Translations under genes and position numbers: made by a program
Shown: piece by piece, positions 50,413 through 59,097 of the stretch
How the letters are laid out: each line of letters starts with the position of its first letter
Numbering within the stretch: the stretch's first letter is position 1
Notes under the pieces: generated by a model
Database searches by the model: none
What the model was told of the DNA's origin: nothing
Seen by the model: only the letters and a program-made list of their open reading frames with translations
Source: UBA2330 sp035443185
GTDB lineage: Bacteria > Bacteroidota > Ignavibacteria > Tepidaquicellales > Tepidaquicellaceae
Reading direction: 5' to 3'
DNA: 64,000 nt
NCBI GenBank assembly: GCA_035443185.1
Contig: DAORRV010000002.1
Span: 1 to 64,000, forward strand

Positions 50413-53400
50413 ATGGATCAGGATCTAAAAAATAAAATAGAAGATATTTACGAACTTTCTCCCATGCAGCAGGGAATGCTTTTTCATACTTTGTATGAGG
50501 AAGGATCTGATGCATACATAGAACAGTTCTGTTATGACCTTGAAGGAGAACTCGACGCCAGTGCTTTTGAAAAAGCCTGGAATGAAGTTGTAAAAAGACA
50601 CGGAGTTTTGAGAACTTCTTTTCAGTATAAGGGAATTTCCAAACCTGTACAGATAGTAAATAAATCTGTTTCTTTGCCATGGGAAAATCTCAACTGGAGT
50701 AATCTAAAATCAGAGGATATTGAAACTGAATTTAAAACATTCATAAAAGCAGACCGATCAAAAAGTTTTTCTATGGAGTCCGCACCTCTGATGAGATGTA
50801 CTCTCATAAAATTAAATGATCAGTTATACAAATTTATCTGGAGCTTTCATCATATCTTAATGGACGGCTGGAGCTATCCCGTCATTCAAAAAGAAGTTTT
50901 TGCATTTTATGAATCTTTTAAAAATGGTAAGGCTGCTGAACTTTCAAATCCCATTTCTTTTAAACAATTCATTGTATGGCTAAACACTACGGATAAAGAA
51001 TCCGCTAAGAATTTCTGGACTAATGAACTCAAGGGATTCGGATCGCCAACTCCGATGATCTTCAACAAAAATAAGAATTCTCACACCGCAGAAAAAAATG
51101 CTGATGAAATAAAAGACATTGAAGTAAAATTCAGTGAAGAGCTTACTTCAAACCTTAACAGTTTTGTAAAAGAAAATAAACTTACATTAAACAGTGTTAT
51201 ACAGGGCATCTGGGCTTTTATATTAAGTAAATATCGAAATGAAAAAGATGTAATGTTTGGCGGCACAGTATCCGGAAGAAATCCTCTGCTCAAAGGAATT
51301 GAATCGATGGTTGGATTATTTATAAACACTTTACCTGTAAGGGTAGACATTTCCGGCGAATCAAAAGTAATAAACTGGCTAAAGGAACTGCAGTTAAAAC
51401 AAATCGAAAGAGATCAGTATTCTTACAGCGCGCTTGTCGATATTCAGGAGTGGAGTGAAATACCGAGAGGGACAAAGCTTTTCGAAAACATTCTTGTGTT
51501 TGAGAATTACCCGGTTGACAATTCTCTTAAAGAAGGTATTGCCGGTATAAGGATCAAAGATCTGAAAGCAATAGAAAGAACAAATTTTCCTCTCACTGTT
51601 CTTGTCGCCCCGGGTAATGAACTTACCATACATATTGCTTTCGAGACTTCTAAATTTTCAGATGAATTTATAAAAAATATATTATCATCTTTCGAATCTT
51701 TAACAAAACAGATAATTGCTAAACCTGATTCAAAGCTTTCTGAACTTGTTATTTTGTCAGAAGATGAAAAAAATAAAATTTTATATAAATGGAATGACAC
51801 TTCAAAAGAGCTTGACAATAAATGTGTTCACAAATTATTTGAAGATTCAGTTGAAAAATATTCAGATAATATAGCTCTTGAATCCGGTAAAAATAAATTA
51901 ACATATAAAGAGTTAAATCAAAGATCAAATCAGCTTGCTCATTTTCTGATAAGATCAGGTATCAAACCTGGCGATACTATTGGTATCAGTTTAAAGCGGT
52001 CAGAAGAAATGATCATTACACTGCTTGGAATATTAAAGTCAGGTGCAGCTTACGTTCCGATCGATCCGACATTTCCGAAAGACAGAATAAATTATTTATT
52101 AAAAGACTCAGGAATTAAGATCCTGATTACTTCAAGTGACCTTTCTGAAAATTTTGAGAATGGAGATCACAGGACAATTTATTTTGATAATGAAATTTCC
52201 AAACTGGAAAATGAGAGTACTAATAATCCTCAAACTTCTGTGTCACCGGATGATCTTGTTTATGTAATTTACACATCGGGATCTACAGGAAAGCCGAAAG
52301 GTGTTCTGATGATGCATAAAGCTTTGAGTAATCTGCTGAACTGGCAAATGGATTCACATGAATTCAAAGAAGGCTTTAGAGTACTTCAGTTCACGACTCT
52401 AAGTTTTGACGTTTCTTTTCAGGAAATTTTTTCTACATGGATATCAGGTGGCACATTAGTATTGCTGACTGAAGAAGAGAGAAAAGATCTTTCGGAAGTT
52501 GCTTCCATTTTAAAAACAAAAAAGATACAAAGAATTTTTCAGCCGTTTGTAGCTCTTCAGGGAATTTCAGAAGTTTGTTCGGTTTCAAATATTAATGACC
52601 TAGAATTGAAAGAAGTTATAACTGCCGGAGAACAAATTCAGATCACACCTGCGTTACTGGAATTTTTTAACAATCTACAAGGCTCAACTTTTTCCAATCA
52701 CTACGGACCTTCTGAAGCACATGTCGTTACAAGTTATACATTCGGAAACGATACTTCAGCATGGCCGGATCATCCTCCGATCGGAAAACCTATTTCCAAT
52801 AACAGGATGTATATTCTTGATGATACTCTTGAGCCTGTACCGGTTGGGGTTACAGGCGATCTTTACATCGGAGGCATCTCACTTGTCAGAGGTTATCTAA
52901 ACAGACCTAAACTTACAAAGGAAAAGTTTTTAGACGATCCTTTTATTAAAGGTGAAACAATTTACAATACAGGTGACCTTGCAAGATATTTAGAAAACGG
53001 AGACATAGAATTTCTTGGAAGAGCTGACAGCCAGATCAAGCTGCGTGGATACAGGATCGAGCTTGGTGAGATTGAAAATGTCATTAGTGAATATGAAGGA
53101 ATAAAAAATACTGCTGTCATTGCTAAAGAATTTTCAAACGGTGAAAAGAAATTGTTTGCATACATTGTTATTTCTGATAAAAATATTAACACTGATGAAA
53201 TAAAAGATAAACTCATTTCATTTTTAAAGACAAAGATTCCTGAATACATGATCCCTCATGATTTTATTTTTATAGACACTATGCCTCTTACAGGAACGGG
53301 AAAAGTCAATCTGAAAGCTTTACCTGAACCTGAACTTTCTAAAACAGGCGGAGGCGATAATTATGTTGTTCCGAATGACCCGCTTGAACTGCAACTTGTA

Positions 53401-54483
53401 AATATCTGGGAAAAAGTTTTAGGGATTAAAAACATCGGTATCAGGGATAACTTCTTTGAGCTTGGCGGACACTCGCTTTTGGCTATGAGAGTTTTTGGAT
53501 ATATTGAAAAACTTACCGGTAAAAAACTTGCACTATCGACTTTATTCAGTTCTCCTACTATTGAGCAGCTTGCAAACATATTAAAGGATGACGGCTGGAA
53601 ACCGAACTGGAAGTCATTGGTAGCGGTAAAGCCAGGCGGATCCAAACTTCCTTTTTACTGTGTGCCGCCTGCTGCTGGGACAGCTTTGCATTTTCAGGAT
53701 ATGGTAAAATACATTCCGGATGATCAGCCGTTCTATATTCTTGAGTCTGTTGGTCTTGACGGAAAAGAGGAACCTCATAATGACATAAAGGAAATGGCAA
53801 CTTTTTATATAAAAGAAATTCAGTCACTGCAACCCGAAGGTCCTTACCTTTTAGGAGGAAGATGTTTTGGGGGAAGAGTCGTTTTCGAAATGGCTCAGCA
53901 GTTGATCAAACAAAAACAGAAAGTAGCACTGCTTGCTATTTTTGATACCTGGCCTCCGTTTACTGAGACTCCTAAAGATTATGTTCAGCCGACAAGAGAT
54001 ACAAGTCATATTGTTTCCAGATCAATGCATCATTTAAAGAGTGGTGAGTTTTTTAAGGTCGCATGGAATTTCACAAAATATAAAGCTTCAAAAATAAACT
54101 GGAAGATAAAAAATAAAATTGAATATCTATTCAGTGATGAACTATCAAGAAAGTATAAAGAAATTATGCTGATGCATTTCAAGGCTCAGGACAGATACAT
54201 TGCACATAAATTTCCGGGTAAGATAACTTTGATTGAATGTGCGACATTCAGACAGGATTTCAGGGATCAATGGAAAGAACTTGCAGGCGGAGGATTTGAG
54301 ACGTATGTAGTTCCGGATACTGACCACAAGACTATTGTGAAAGAACCCAAGCTAAAAGATTTTGCTGAAAAACTTAATATCGTATTGCAAAAAACTCATG
54401 ATGAAATAAATGGATTACAGTCTACAGCAAAAGTTAATTCCTCAGCAGTCACAGAAGATAAGACTGAACTTTCCAAAGTTTAA
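50413..54483 (+). CDS. NRPS module C-A-T-TE, predicted to add a Pro-like residue and release the product
   Basis: The 1356-residue terminal synthetase starts 3 bases after the upstream stop codon. Domains are: C (about 10-430; LSPMQQGMLFHTLYE, HHILMDG at 146-152, of the kind that accepts a D-residue donor, which fits the upstream E domain), A (about 465-965; YTSGSTGKPKG, NHYGPSEAHVV, Lys964), T (Ser1021 in GGHSL) and TE (about 1070-1330). Specificity residues D666, V667, Q670, F709, I736, A738, H763, V771, V772 and K964 read DVQFIAHVVK, close to known proline codes such as DVQLIAHVVK. In the TE the nucleophile motif is GGRCFGG, with Cys1151 instead of Ser. A candidate His lies in DTDHKTIV. 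Release could be hydrolysis or ring closure. Confidence 0.92.
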   Translation: MDQDLKNKIEDIYELSPMQQGMLFHTLYEEGSDAYIEQFCYDLEGELDASAFEKAWNEVVKRHGVLRTSFQYKGISKPVQIVNKSVSLPWENLNWSNLKSEDIETEFKTFIKADRSKSFSMESAPLMRCTLIKLNDQLYKFIWSFHHILMDGWSYPVIQKEVFAFYESFKNGKAAELSNPISFKQFIVWLNTTDKESAKNFWTNELKGFGSPTPMIFNKNKNSHTAEKNADEIKDIEVKFSEELTSNLNSFVKENKLTLNSVIQGIWAFILSKYRNEKDVMFGGTVSGRNPLLKGIESMVGLFINTLPVRVDISGESKVINWLKELQLKQIERDQYSYSALVDIQEWSEIPRGTKLFENILVFENYPVDNSLKEGIAGIRIKDLKAIERTNFPLTVLVAPGNELTIHIAFETSKFSDEFIKNILSSFESLTKQIIAKPDSKLSELVILSEDEKNKILYKWNDTSKELDNKCVHKLFEDSVEKYSDNIALESGKNKLTYKELNQRSNQLAHFLIRSGIKPGDTIGISLKRSEEMIITLLGILKSGAAYVPIDPTFPKDRINYLLKDSGIKILITSSDLSENFENGDHRTIYFDNEISKLENESTNNPQTSVSPDDLVYVIYTSGSTGKPKGVLMMHKALSNLLNWQMDSHEFKEGFRVLQFTTLSFDVSFQEIFSTWISGGTLVLLTEEERKDLSEVASILKTKKIQRIFQPFVALQGISEVCSVSNINDLELKEVITAGEQIQITPALLEFFNNLQGSTFSNHYGPSEAHVVTSYTFGNDTSAWPDHPPIGKPISNNRMYILDDTLEPVPVGVTGDLYIGGISLVRGYLNRPKLTKEKFLDDPFIKGETIYNTGDLARYLENGDIEFLGRADSQIKLRGYRIELGEIENVISEYEGIKNTAVIAKEFSNGEKKLFAYIVISDKNINTDEIKDKLISFLKTKIPEYMIPHDFIFIDTMPLTGTGKVNLKALPEPELSKTGGGDNYVVPNDPLELQLVNIWEKVLGIKNIGIRDNFFELGGHSLLAMRVFGYIEKLTGKKLALSTLFSSPTIEQLANILKDDGWKPNWKSLVAVKPGGSKLPFYCVPPAAGTALHFQDMVKYIPDDQPFYILESVGLDGKEEPHNDIKEMATFYIKEIQSLQPEGPYLLGGRCFGGRVVFEMAQQLIKQKQKVALLAIFDTWPPFTETPKDYVQPTRDTSHIVSRSMHHLKSGEFFKVAWNFTKYKASKINWKIKNKIEYLFSDELSRKYKEIMLMHFKAQDRYIAHKFPGKITLIECATFRQDFRDQWKELAGGGFETYVVPDTDHKTIVKEPKLKDFAEKLNIVLQKTHDEINGLQSTAKVNSSAVTEDKTELSKV

Positions 54484-54489
54484 CTTTAA

Positions 54490-55206
54490 TTGTCAAAATT
54501 GTCAAAACAGAATTTAAATTTTAAAGACAATGAAGTTCATGTCTATCAAATAAATATTTCTAAACACATAGATCAAATTTCCGACCTAAGAAAAATCCTT
54601 TCAAAAGATGAAACAGAAAAGGCAGACAGATTTAAAATTGAGAAAGACTCAAAGCAATATATTGTAAGCAGAGGTTCTCTCAGGAAAATTCTTTCTGAAT
54701 ATATTCATATAGATTCATATTCAATAAATTTTTCTTATACAGAATTTGCAAAACCTTTTTTAGAAAATTCTAAAATTCATTTTAATTTATCTCATTCCGG
54801 AGACTGGTGCTGTATTGCTGTTTCTTTGATCAAGGACATTGGCATAGACATTGAGAAAGTCAGAGAAATGGAAGATGTTTCAAAAATTGCTGAAAGATAT
54901 TTTGCACTAAATGAGTTTGAGCATATAAAAAATTTTGAAGGCACAGATCAGATAAATGAATTTTTCAGGATATGGACTTTGAAGGAAGCTTTTATAAAAG
55001 CAGTAGGAGAAGGACTTTCTTTTCCATTAAAAAATTTTTCAGTAATTTCTGATAAAAATGAATCTCCTGTTTTGAATCTGTTTGAGAATAAAGATGAAGT
55101 TAAAGATTGGAAACTTTGTAATCTGGAATGTGAAGAAGAAGATTATTATTCTTCAATAGCTTTGAAATCAGAAAAAAAAATAGATTTGATATATAAATAT
55201 CTTTAA
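54490..55206 (+). CDS. Sfp-type 4'-phosphopantetheinyl transferase
   Basis: This 238-residue enzyme (TTG start) moves phosphopantetheine from CoA to the serines of carrier domains. The defining motifs are DIGIDIEKVREM (metal-binding Asp/Glu) and FFRIWTLKEAFIKAVGEGL (the WxxKEA signature). FSYTEFAKPFLENSKIHFNLSHSG supplies the CoA-binding part. It starts 6 bases after the last NRPS gene, so it is very likely the dedicated activator of the four ACP/T sites encoded upstream. Confidence 0.93.
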   Translation: MSKLSKQNLNFKDNEVHVYQINISKHIDQISDLRKILSKDETEKADRFKIEKDSKQYIVSRGSLRKILSEYIHIDSYSINFSYTEFAKPFLENSKIHFNLSHSGDWCCIAVSLIKDIGIDIEKVREMEDVSKIAERYFALNEFEHIKNFEGTDQINEFFRIWTLKEAFIKAVGEGLSFPLKNFSVISDKNESPVLNLFENKDEVKDWKLCNLECEEEDYYSSIALKSEKKIDLIYKYL

Positions 55207-55228
55207 TGAATTACAGCTCATTACCAAA

Positions 55229-55334
55229 TTCTGAATTATTCTACACCAGCTAATTGCCAAACTCTGTTTCACACCTCACCTGTTCATTACCAAACTCCGT
55301 TTGGTAACGCCAATACTTTTGAAACTCCGTTTCA
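55229..55334. repeat. Cluster of short palindromic repeats between convergent genes
   Basis: Four related short units occur about every 24-33 bases: CCAAATTCTG, CCAAACTCTGTTTC, TTACCAAACTCCGTTTGGTAA and GAAACTCCGTTTC. The third (55287-55307) has perfect 9-base arms around TCC, and the fourth (55320-55334) has 6-base arms around TCC. They may act as a bidirectional terminator for the synthetase operon and the hydrolase gene. Confidence 0.65.
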
Positions 55335-55381
55335 TACTAATACTGCTGCAAAGCTCTCAGACTGGGATACAGATAAAAATC

Positions 55382-56518
55382 TTATTTAAATAAATTCTTA
55401 TCCGGATACACAATCTTTGCTAACTCCATAAATATTTTATCGACTGCTCCGCCTTTAGGACCGAACTCATTTACCGATACAAGAAACAATGCATCTAATT
55501 CAGGATTATAACACATCATTGTATTAAATCCGGTAATACCGCCGTTGTGCCCGATGAATCCTCCTAAATCAAAAATTCCAAGTCCGTATGTAGCAAAATC
55601 CACAATGCCTGTTTTGACAAATTTTAGTCTCTGCTCCTGCATTTCCTTATTCAGCATTGACCCTTTTGCAAGTGCCAGCCCGTAAATTTTCAGATCTGTA
55701 AAATTCGAAACTATACATCCTGCAGCTCCGGTTATCGATGGATCAATTATTGTTACATCGATTATCTTTCCCGTAGCCGTATCAGTCATATATCCGTGGC
55801 TGTAATCTCCGGTAATAAAATTCTCAACAGGATATTCTGTATTCACAAGACCAAGTGCCTTTATGATTCTATTTGTGATCTCATCTCCAACTTTATTGCC
55901 TGTTACTTTTTCAATTATCATCCCGAGTATATTATAATTTCCATTTGAATACTGCCATGAAGTACCGGGTGGGAATGCAGGTCCAAGTTCAATTGTAGCA
56001 TCAAAGATCTCTCTTTCTGTAACTTTTGCTGTTCTGTTATAAAAAAAATCATTCCCTAAGGTCGGATCTTCAAGAAAGTCAGGTATGCCGCTTGTCATAT
56101 CTAAGATCTCCCTTATCTTGATATTTTCTGAATTTGGATATTCAGGGAAAAATTTACTAAGCGGATCTTCAAGAGCAAACTTCCCTTCCTGTATTAACTG
56201 AAGTATCACAGTTGCTGTAAAAGTTTTTGTGATACTGCCAACTCTGATCTTATCATCATATCGCCTTTCAACTCCTGTCTGCAGATCTCCTTTTCCAACT
56301 TTGTATTGATATGTGAAATCAGGTGTAAATATCTCGGCGACAACACCAGGTAAATTTTCAGCATTGTAAACCGAATCAATATAACTGTTTAAGCTGCGGG
56401 TAATTGATTCAGAATTAATTTGAGCCAATACTTTTTCAGATAATCCTGAAGAAAGTAATAAAAAGTAAACTGCAATACATGTAACAACAGAGCGGTAATT
56501 TTTAAAAAAGTTTTTCAT
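55382..56518 (-). CDS. Exported serine beta-lactamase-like hydrolase (S12 family)
   Basis: The 378-residue protein has a signal peptide of about 33 residues and a beta-lactamase/DD-peptidase core. The catalytic motifs are S-I-T-K (VGSITKTFTA), Y-S-N (WQYSNGNYN) and H-N-G (FIGHNGGITGF). Family members include DD-carboxypeptidases, esterases and D-aminopeptidases. No C-terminal membrane helices follow, so it is probably periplasmic. It lies opposite to and just beyond the PKS-NRPS genes, so a link to that pathway is possible but not shown. Confidence 0.88.
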   Translation of the reverse strand: MKNFFKNYRSVVTCIAVYFLLLSSGLSEKVLAQINSESITRSLNSYIDSVYNAENLPGVVAEIFTPDFTYQYKVGKGDLQTGVERRYDDKIRVGSITKTFTATVILQLIQEGKFALEDPLSKFFPEYPNSENIKIREILDMTSGIPDFLEDPTLGNDFFYNRTAKVTEREIFDATIELGPAFPPGTSWQYSNGNYNILGMIIEKVTGNKVGDEITNRIIKALGLVNTEYPVENFITGDYSHGYMTDTATGKIIDVTIIDPSITGAAGCIVSNFTDLKIYGLALAKGSMLNKEMQEQRLKFVKTGIVDFATYGLGIFDLGGFIGHNGGITGFNTMMCYNPELDALFLVSVNEFGPKGGAVDKIFMELAKIVYPDKNLFK

Positions 56519-56595
56519 GCTATTTAGTTAAGTTTATTAAAGTTAATGGGTTTATAGTGTTTATTAAAAAATATTTTTAACTAATCATTTAAAAT

Positions 56596-57291
56596 TTATA
56601 TTACTTTTTGTGGTTCGATAAATTTTCCTGTACCGATACTATCGACTCTGTTTAAAAACTCTTCACGGGAATTTCTGTTCGGATATTCTTCATCAGGTAC
56701 AGGTACATTTAAAAATCTGCATAAGGATTCCCAACCTTCTGAAGATCTATAAAGTAGTAACCTTTCAGGTGGAATTTCCTTCTTTACATTTTCAGTATGC
56801 TTTATAAATGCTTTTATAACCTTATCCTTATTAGTAAGATCATTGCCAAATTCCTGATCCATAAGATTTCTGTTGTATTTAAAAACTTTGAATCTTTTTC
56901 TAACTTCTTTTGAAAATGGAAACTTAGCTGCAAATTTAAGAAGTTTTATACCGTCAAGATTTTTTGCATTAAAGATCGTATGCTTTGCACTTTCATACCA
57001 TTCTTCAGGATTTCTGATCGTATGAATGACCTTAGCTTCAGGATAAAATTCAGCAAGCTGTTTATAATATCTTGCAACAGGATAATCAACAGCTGAATCA
57101 TATCCTGTAAAGAGTTCTTCCCAGTTCACTGATTTTCCATTTTCAGCATCCCAGAAATGTTTAACTCCATTGGGCTTTTGAAAAAGCTCCAGCATATGAT
57201 AGCATTTCCCAAATCCAAGATGCTCAAGTGCAAGCTTCAGAGAATAAGTGCCTGTCCTTCCAAGCCCGCTGCCGATTACTTTTAATGACAT
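56596..57291 (-). CDS. Sulfotransferase-like P-loop protein
   Basis: The 231-residue protein begins KVIGSGLGRTGTYSLKLALEHLG, the PAPS-binding P-loop form (GLGRTGTxS) of the sulfotransferase_4 family. It continues with YPEAKVIHTIRNPEEWYESAKHTI (3'-phosphate-binding Arg/Ser region) and CRFLNVPVPDEEYP near the end. Members transfer sulfate to alcohols or amines, and the substrate here is unknown. It lies 77 bases from the upstream hydrolase start on the same strand, next to a gap, so context on one side is lost. It might modify the lipopeptide or an envelope component. Confidence 0.8.
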   Translation of the reverse strand: MSLKVIGSGLGRTGTYSLKLALEHLGFGKCYHMLELFQKPNGVKHFWDAENGKSVNWEELFTGYDSAVDYPVARYYKQLAEFYPEAKVIHTIRNPEEWYESAKHTIFNAKNLDGIKLLKFAAKFPFSKEVRKRFKVFKYNRNLMDQEFGNDLTNKDKVIKAFIKHTENVKKEIPPERLLLYRSSEGWESLCRFLNVPVPDEEYPNRNSREEFLNRVDSIGTGKFIEPQKVI

Positions 57292-57331
57292 GTATTTTAA
57301 TAAATTTCAATAATCCTATTCCGCACATTCA

Positions 57332-57431
57332 NNNNNNNNNNNNNNNNNNNNNNNNNNNNNNNNNNNNNNNNNNNNNNNNNNNNNNNNNNNNNNNNNNNNN
57401 NNNNNNNNNNNNNNNNNNNNNNNNNNNNNNN
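57332..57431. other. Scaffold gap of 100 N
   Basis: Exactly 100 N fill the sequence, a conventional placeholder, so the true distance and content are unknown. A gene may be missing between the sulfotransferase-like and hydrolase genes. Confidence 0.98.
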
Positions 57432-57450
57432 GAAATTTGTAATTTGCAAT
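57432..57450. repeat. Heptad repeat remnant at the gap edge
   Basis: GAAATTTGTAATTTGCAATT shows the same 7-base steps as the arrays elsewhere. Such repeats at the edge of the N run may be why assembly failed here. Confidence 0.5.
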
Positions 57451-58905
57451 TTACTTAATGAGAGTCATTTTTTTAGTTTGAGAGAAATCCCCGGCTTGCA
57501 GAGTATAAAAATAAATCCCGCTCGAAAGATTTCCACCATCAAATTCCACTGAATAACTTCCGACATTCTGTTTCTCATTGACTAACTCTGCTACTTCATT
57601 TCCTAATACATCAAAAACTTTCAGACTCACTAACTCGTCACTTGAAACCCGTAATTCGTAATTTATAATAGTTTTTGGGTTAAATGGATTAGGGAAATTC
57701 TGATCAAGATTAAAGCCAGATGGAATTTCCTGATCAGTCACAACATTACTCATCGAAATATCTGAATTCAAATACTTTAAAATATCAGTTGCTAACTTAT
57801 CAACGGGAATGGATTGATTGACGATCATCACTACACCACTTTTAATATTTTTCGCAGTGTCAGTCGTAAAGCAGATAAAGCTTGAAAATCCGGGCACTCC
57901 ACCGTCCTTCCATGTGTAATAAAAATTATTACTAAGCTCCGGAAATAAAGGAGACATCTGCCAGACCAGTCCTACTCTGCCTTTGGAATTCGGATTATGA
58001 CACGTGTCATTGCTGACTCTTCTGATAAAATGTGCAGAGTCGAGAATGTTTTGCATACCGTTATTTATTAATCCCATATTAAATTCCAGATACTTTGTAA
58101 AATCTTTTATCGTAGTATATAATCCTCCTGCCGCATAAAACGCCGGCCAGCTGTCTTTGAAATATCCGGCTGAATCTCCGTTAGGACCATATCCAGTTGC
58201 TCTTCTAAGATCCTGCTGCTGTGATAAAAAAATTCTTGTATCAGGTAATCCAAGGGGATCTGAAATTTTTTGAATAAAAAGAGAATCAATTTCTTTGCCG
58301 AGGGTATGAGTTAAGACAACTCCCAGAAATGAAACTCCTAAATTTGAATAGAGAAAACATTCACCCGGTGTCCGTGAAAGTCTGTGATTATTGAGATAAT
58401 TATACATCATCTGATAAGTCGTGCTGTCATTTACTGGATGTATCGGATCATCCGGCAATGCGGAATAATGAGTAGCTAGATCTATAATTTTCATTTTGAT
58501 CGTGTCACCGCCTGTTGTTACAAAGACAGGAGCTTTGACAGTATTCAACGGAATGTGATCTTCGACAAGATCATTTAAATTCAATGGACCACCCTGCTGA
58601 ATCAGCGAAGATAAAATAGTAGCAGTAAAAGATTTTGTAACAGATCCTATATGAAAAATTGTGAGACTGTCCGGTCTTGGTGAAAGAGTATCTTTTCTGA
58701 CATGACCGAAAGAAAATCTTTTTGACATCACATCATTTCCTTCAGCTCTGATCACGCCTATTACCATTCCCGCTTTATTTGTATCTACATATTCTTTGAC
58801 AATACGGCTGACCTTAATTTCGAGCGAGTCGGGATTGAATTGTGCCCGGACAAAAGACAAATTCATTAAAATTATATAAATTAAAATGATGAATGTTTTT
58901 TTCAT
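57451..58905 (-). CDS. Secreted serine beta-lactamase-like hydrolase with T9SS sorting domain
   Basis: The 484-residue protein has a signal peptide, a catalytic domain (about 30-390) with S-V-T-K (IGSVTKSFTATI), Y-S-N (FLYSNLGVSF) and G-G-V-P-G-F, and a C-terminal T9SS sorting domain (about 400-484; LDQNFPNPFNPKT, VFDVLGNEVAEL, SGIYFYTL). It should act on peptides or esters at the cell surface or outside. In the sorting domain the codons for INYELRVSSDELVS fall in register with the AATTACG heptad repeat. Confidence 0.88.
   Translation of the reverse strand: MKKTFIILIYIILMNLSFVRAQFNPDSLEIKVSRIVKEYVDTNKAGMVIGVIRAEGNDVMSKRFSFGHVRKDTLSPRPDSLTIFHIGSVTKSFTATILSSLIQQGGPLNLNDLVEDHIPLNTVKAPVFVTTGGDTIKMKIIDLATHYSALPDDPIHPVNDSTTYQMMYNYLNNHRLSRTPGECFLYSNLGVSFLGVVLTHTLGKEIDSLFIQKISDPLGLPDTRIFLSQQQDLRRATGYGPNGDSAGYFKDSWPAFYAAGGLYTTIKDFTKYLEFNMGLINNGMQNILDSAHFIRRVSNDTCHNPNSKGRVGLVWQMSPLFPELSNNFYYTWKDGGVPGFSSFICFTTDTAKNIKSGVVMIVNQSIPVDKLATDILKYLNSDISMSNVVTDQEIPSGFNLDQNFPNPFNPKTIINYELRVSSDELVSLKVFDVLGNEVAELVNEKQNVGSYSVEFDGGNLSSGIYFYTLQAGDFSQTKKMTLIK
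57625..57666. repeat. Heptad array inside a T9SS sorting-domain coding region
   Basis: On the + strand the bases split into ACTCACT, AACTCGT, CACTTGA, AACCCGT, AATTCGT, AATTTAT: six units of the same type as 15174-15278. The stretch of 42 bases is fourteen codons and so does not break the frame. It encodes NYELRVSSDELVS in the hydrolase gene. Confidence 0.7.
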
Positions 58906-59097
58906 AAAAAATTAATTAGCGGTTATAAAATATTTCAATAAATTATCCGTTTTAATATTTAAATACAATTATGAATTTTCAATGTACACTTTATAAAATT
59001 ACTTGTAACTCGAATTTTGAAATTTATAATTATCTTAAGCAACTTTCCGGGTCTTGATTTTAAAAAATCTATGGGTTATCTTTTAAAGAATTTTAAA

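Larger units (their letters stand above)
37006..55206 (+). other. PKS-NRPS biosynthetic gene cluster (predicted acyl-D-Gln-Pro lipopeptide)
   Basis: Four co-directional genes with gaps of 3-27 bases form one transcription unit: a FAAL-PKS, two NRPSs and a phosphopantetheinyl transferase. Domain order gives a complete line with loading, one extension, two amino acids and release. It is self-sufficient for carrier-protein activation. The P450 at 34500 may belong to it. No dedicated exporter or resistance gene lies inside the unit. Confidence 0.85.
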
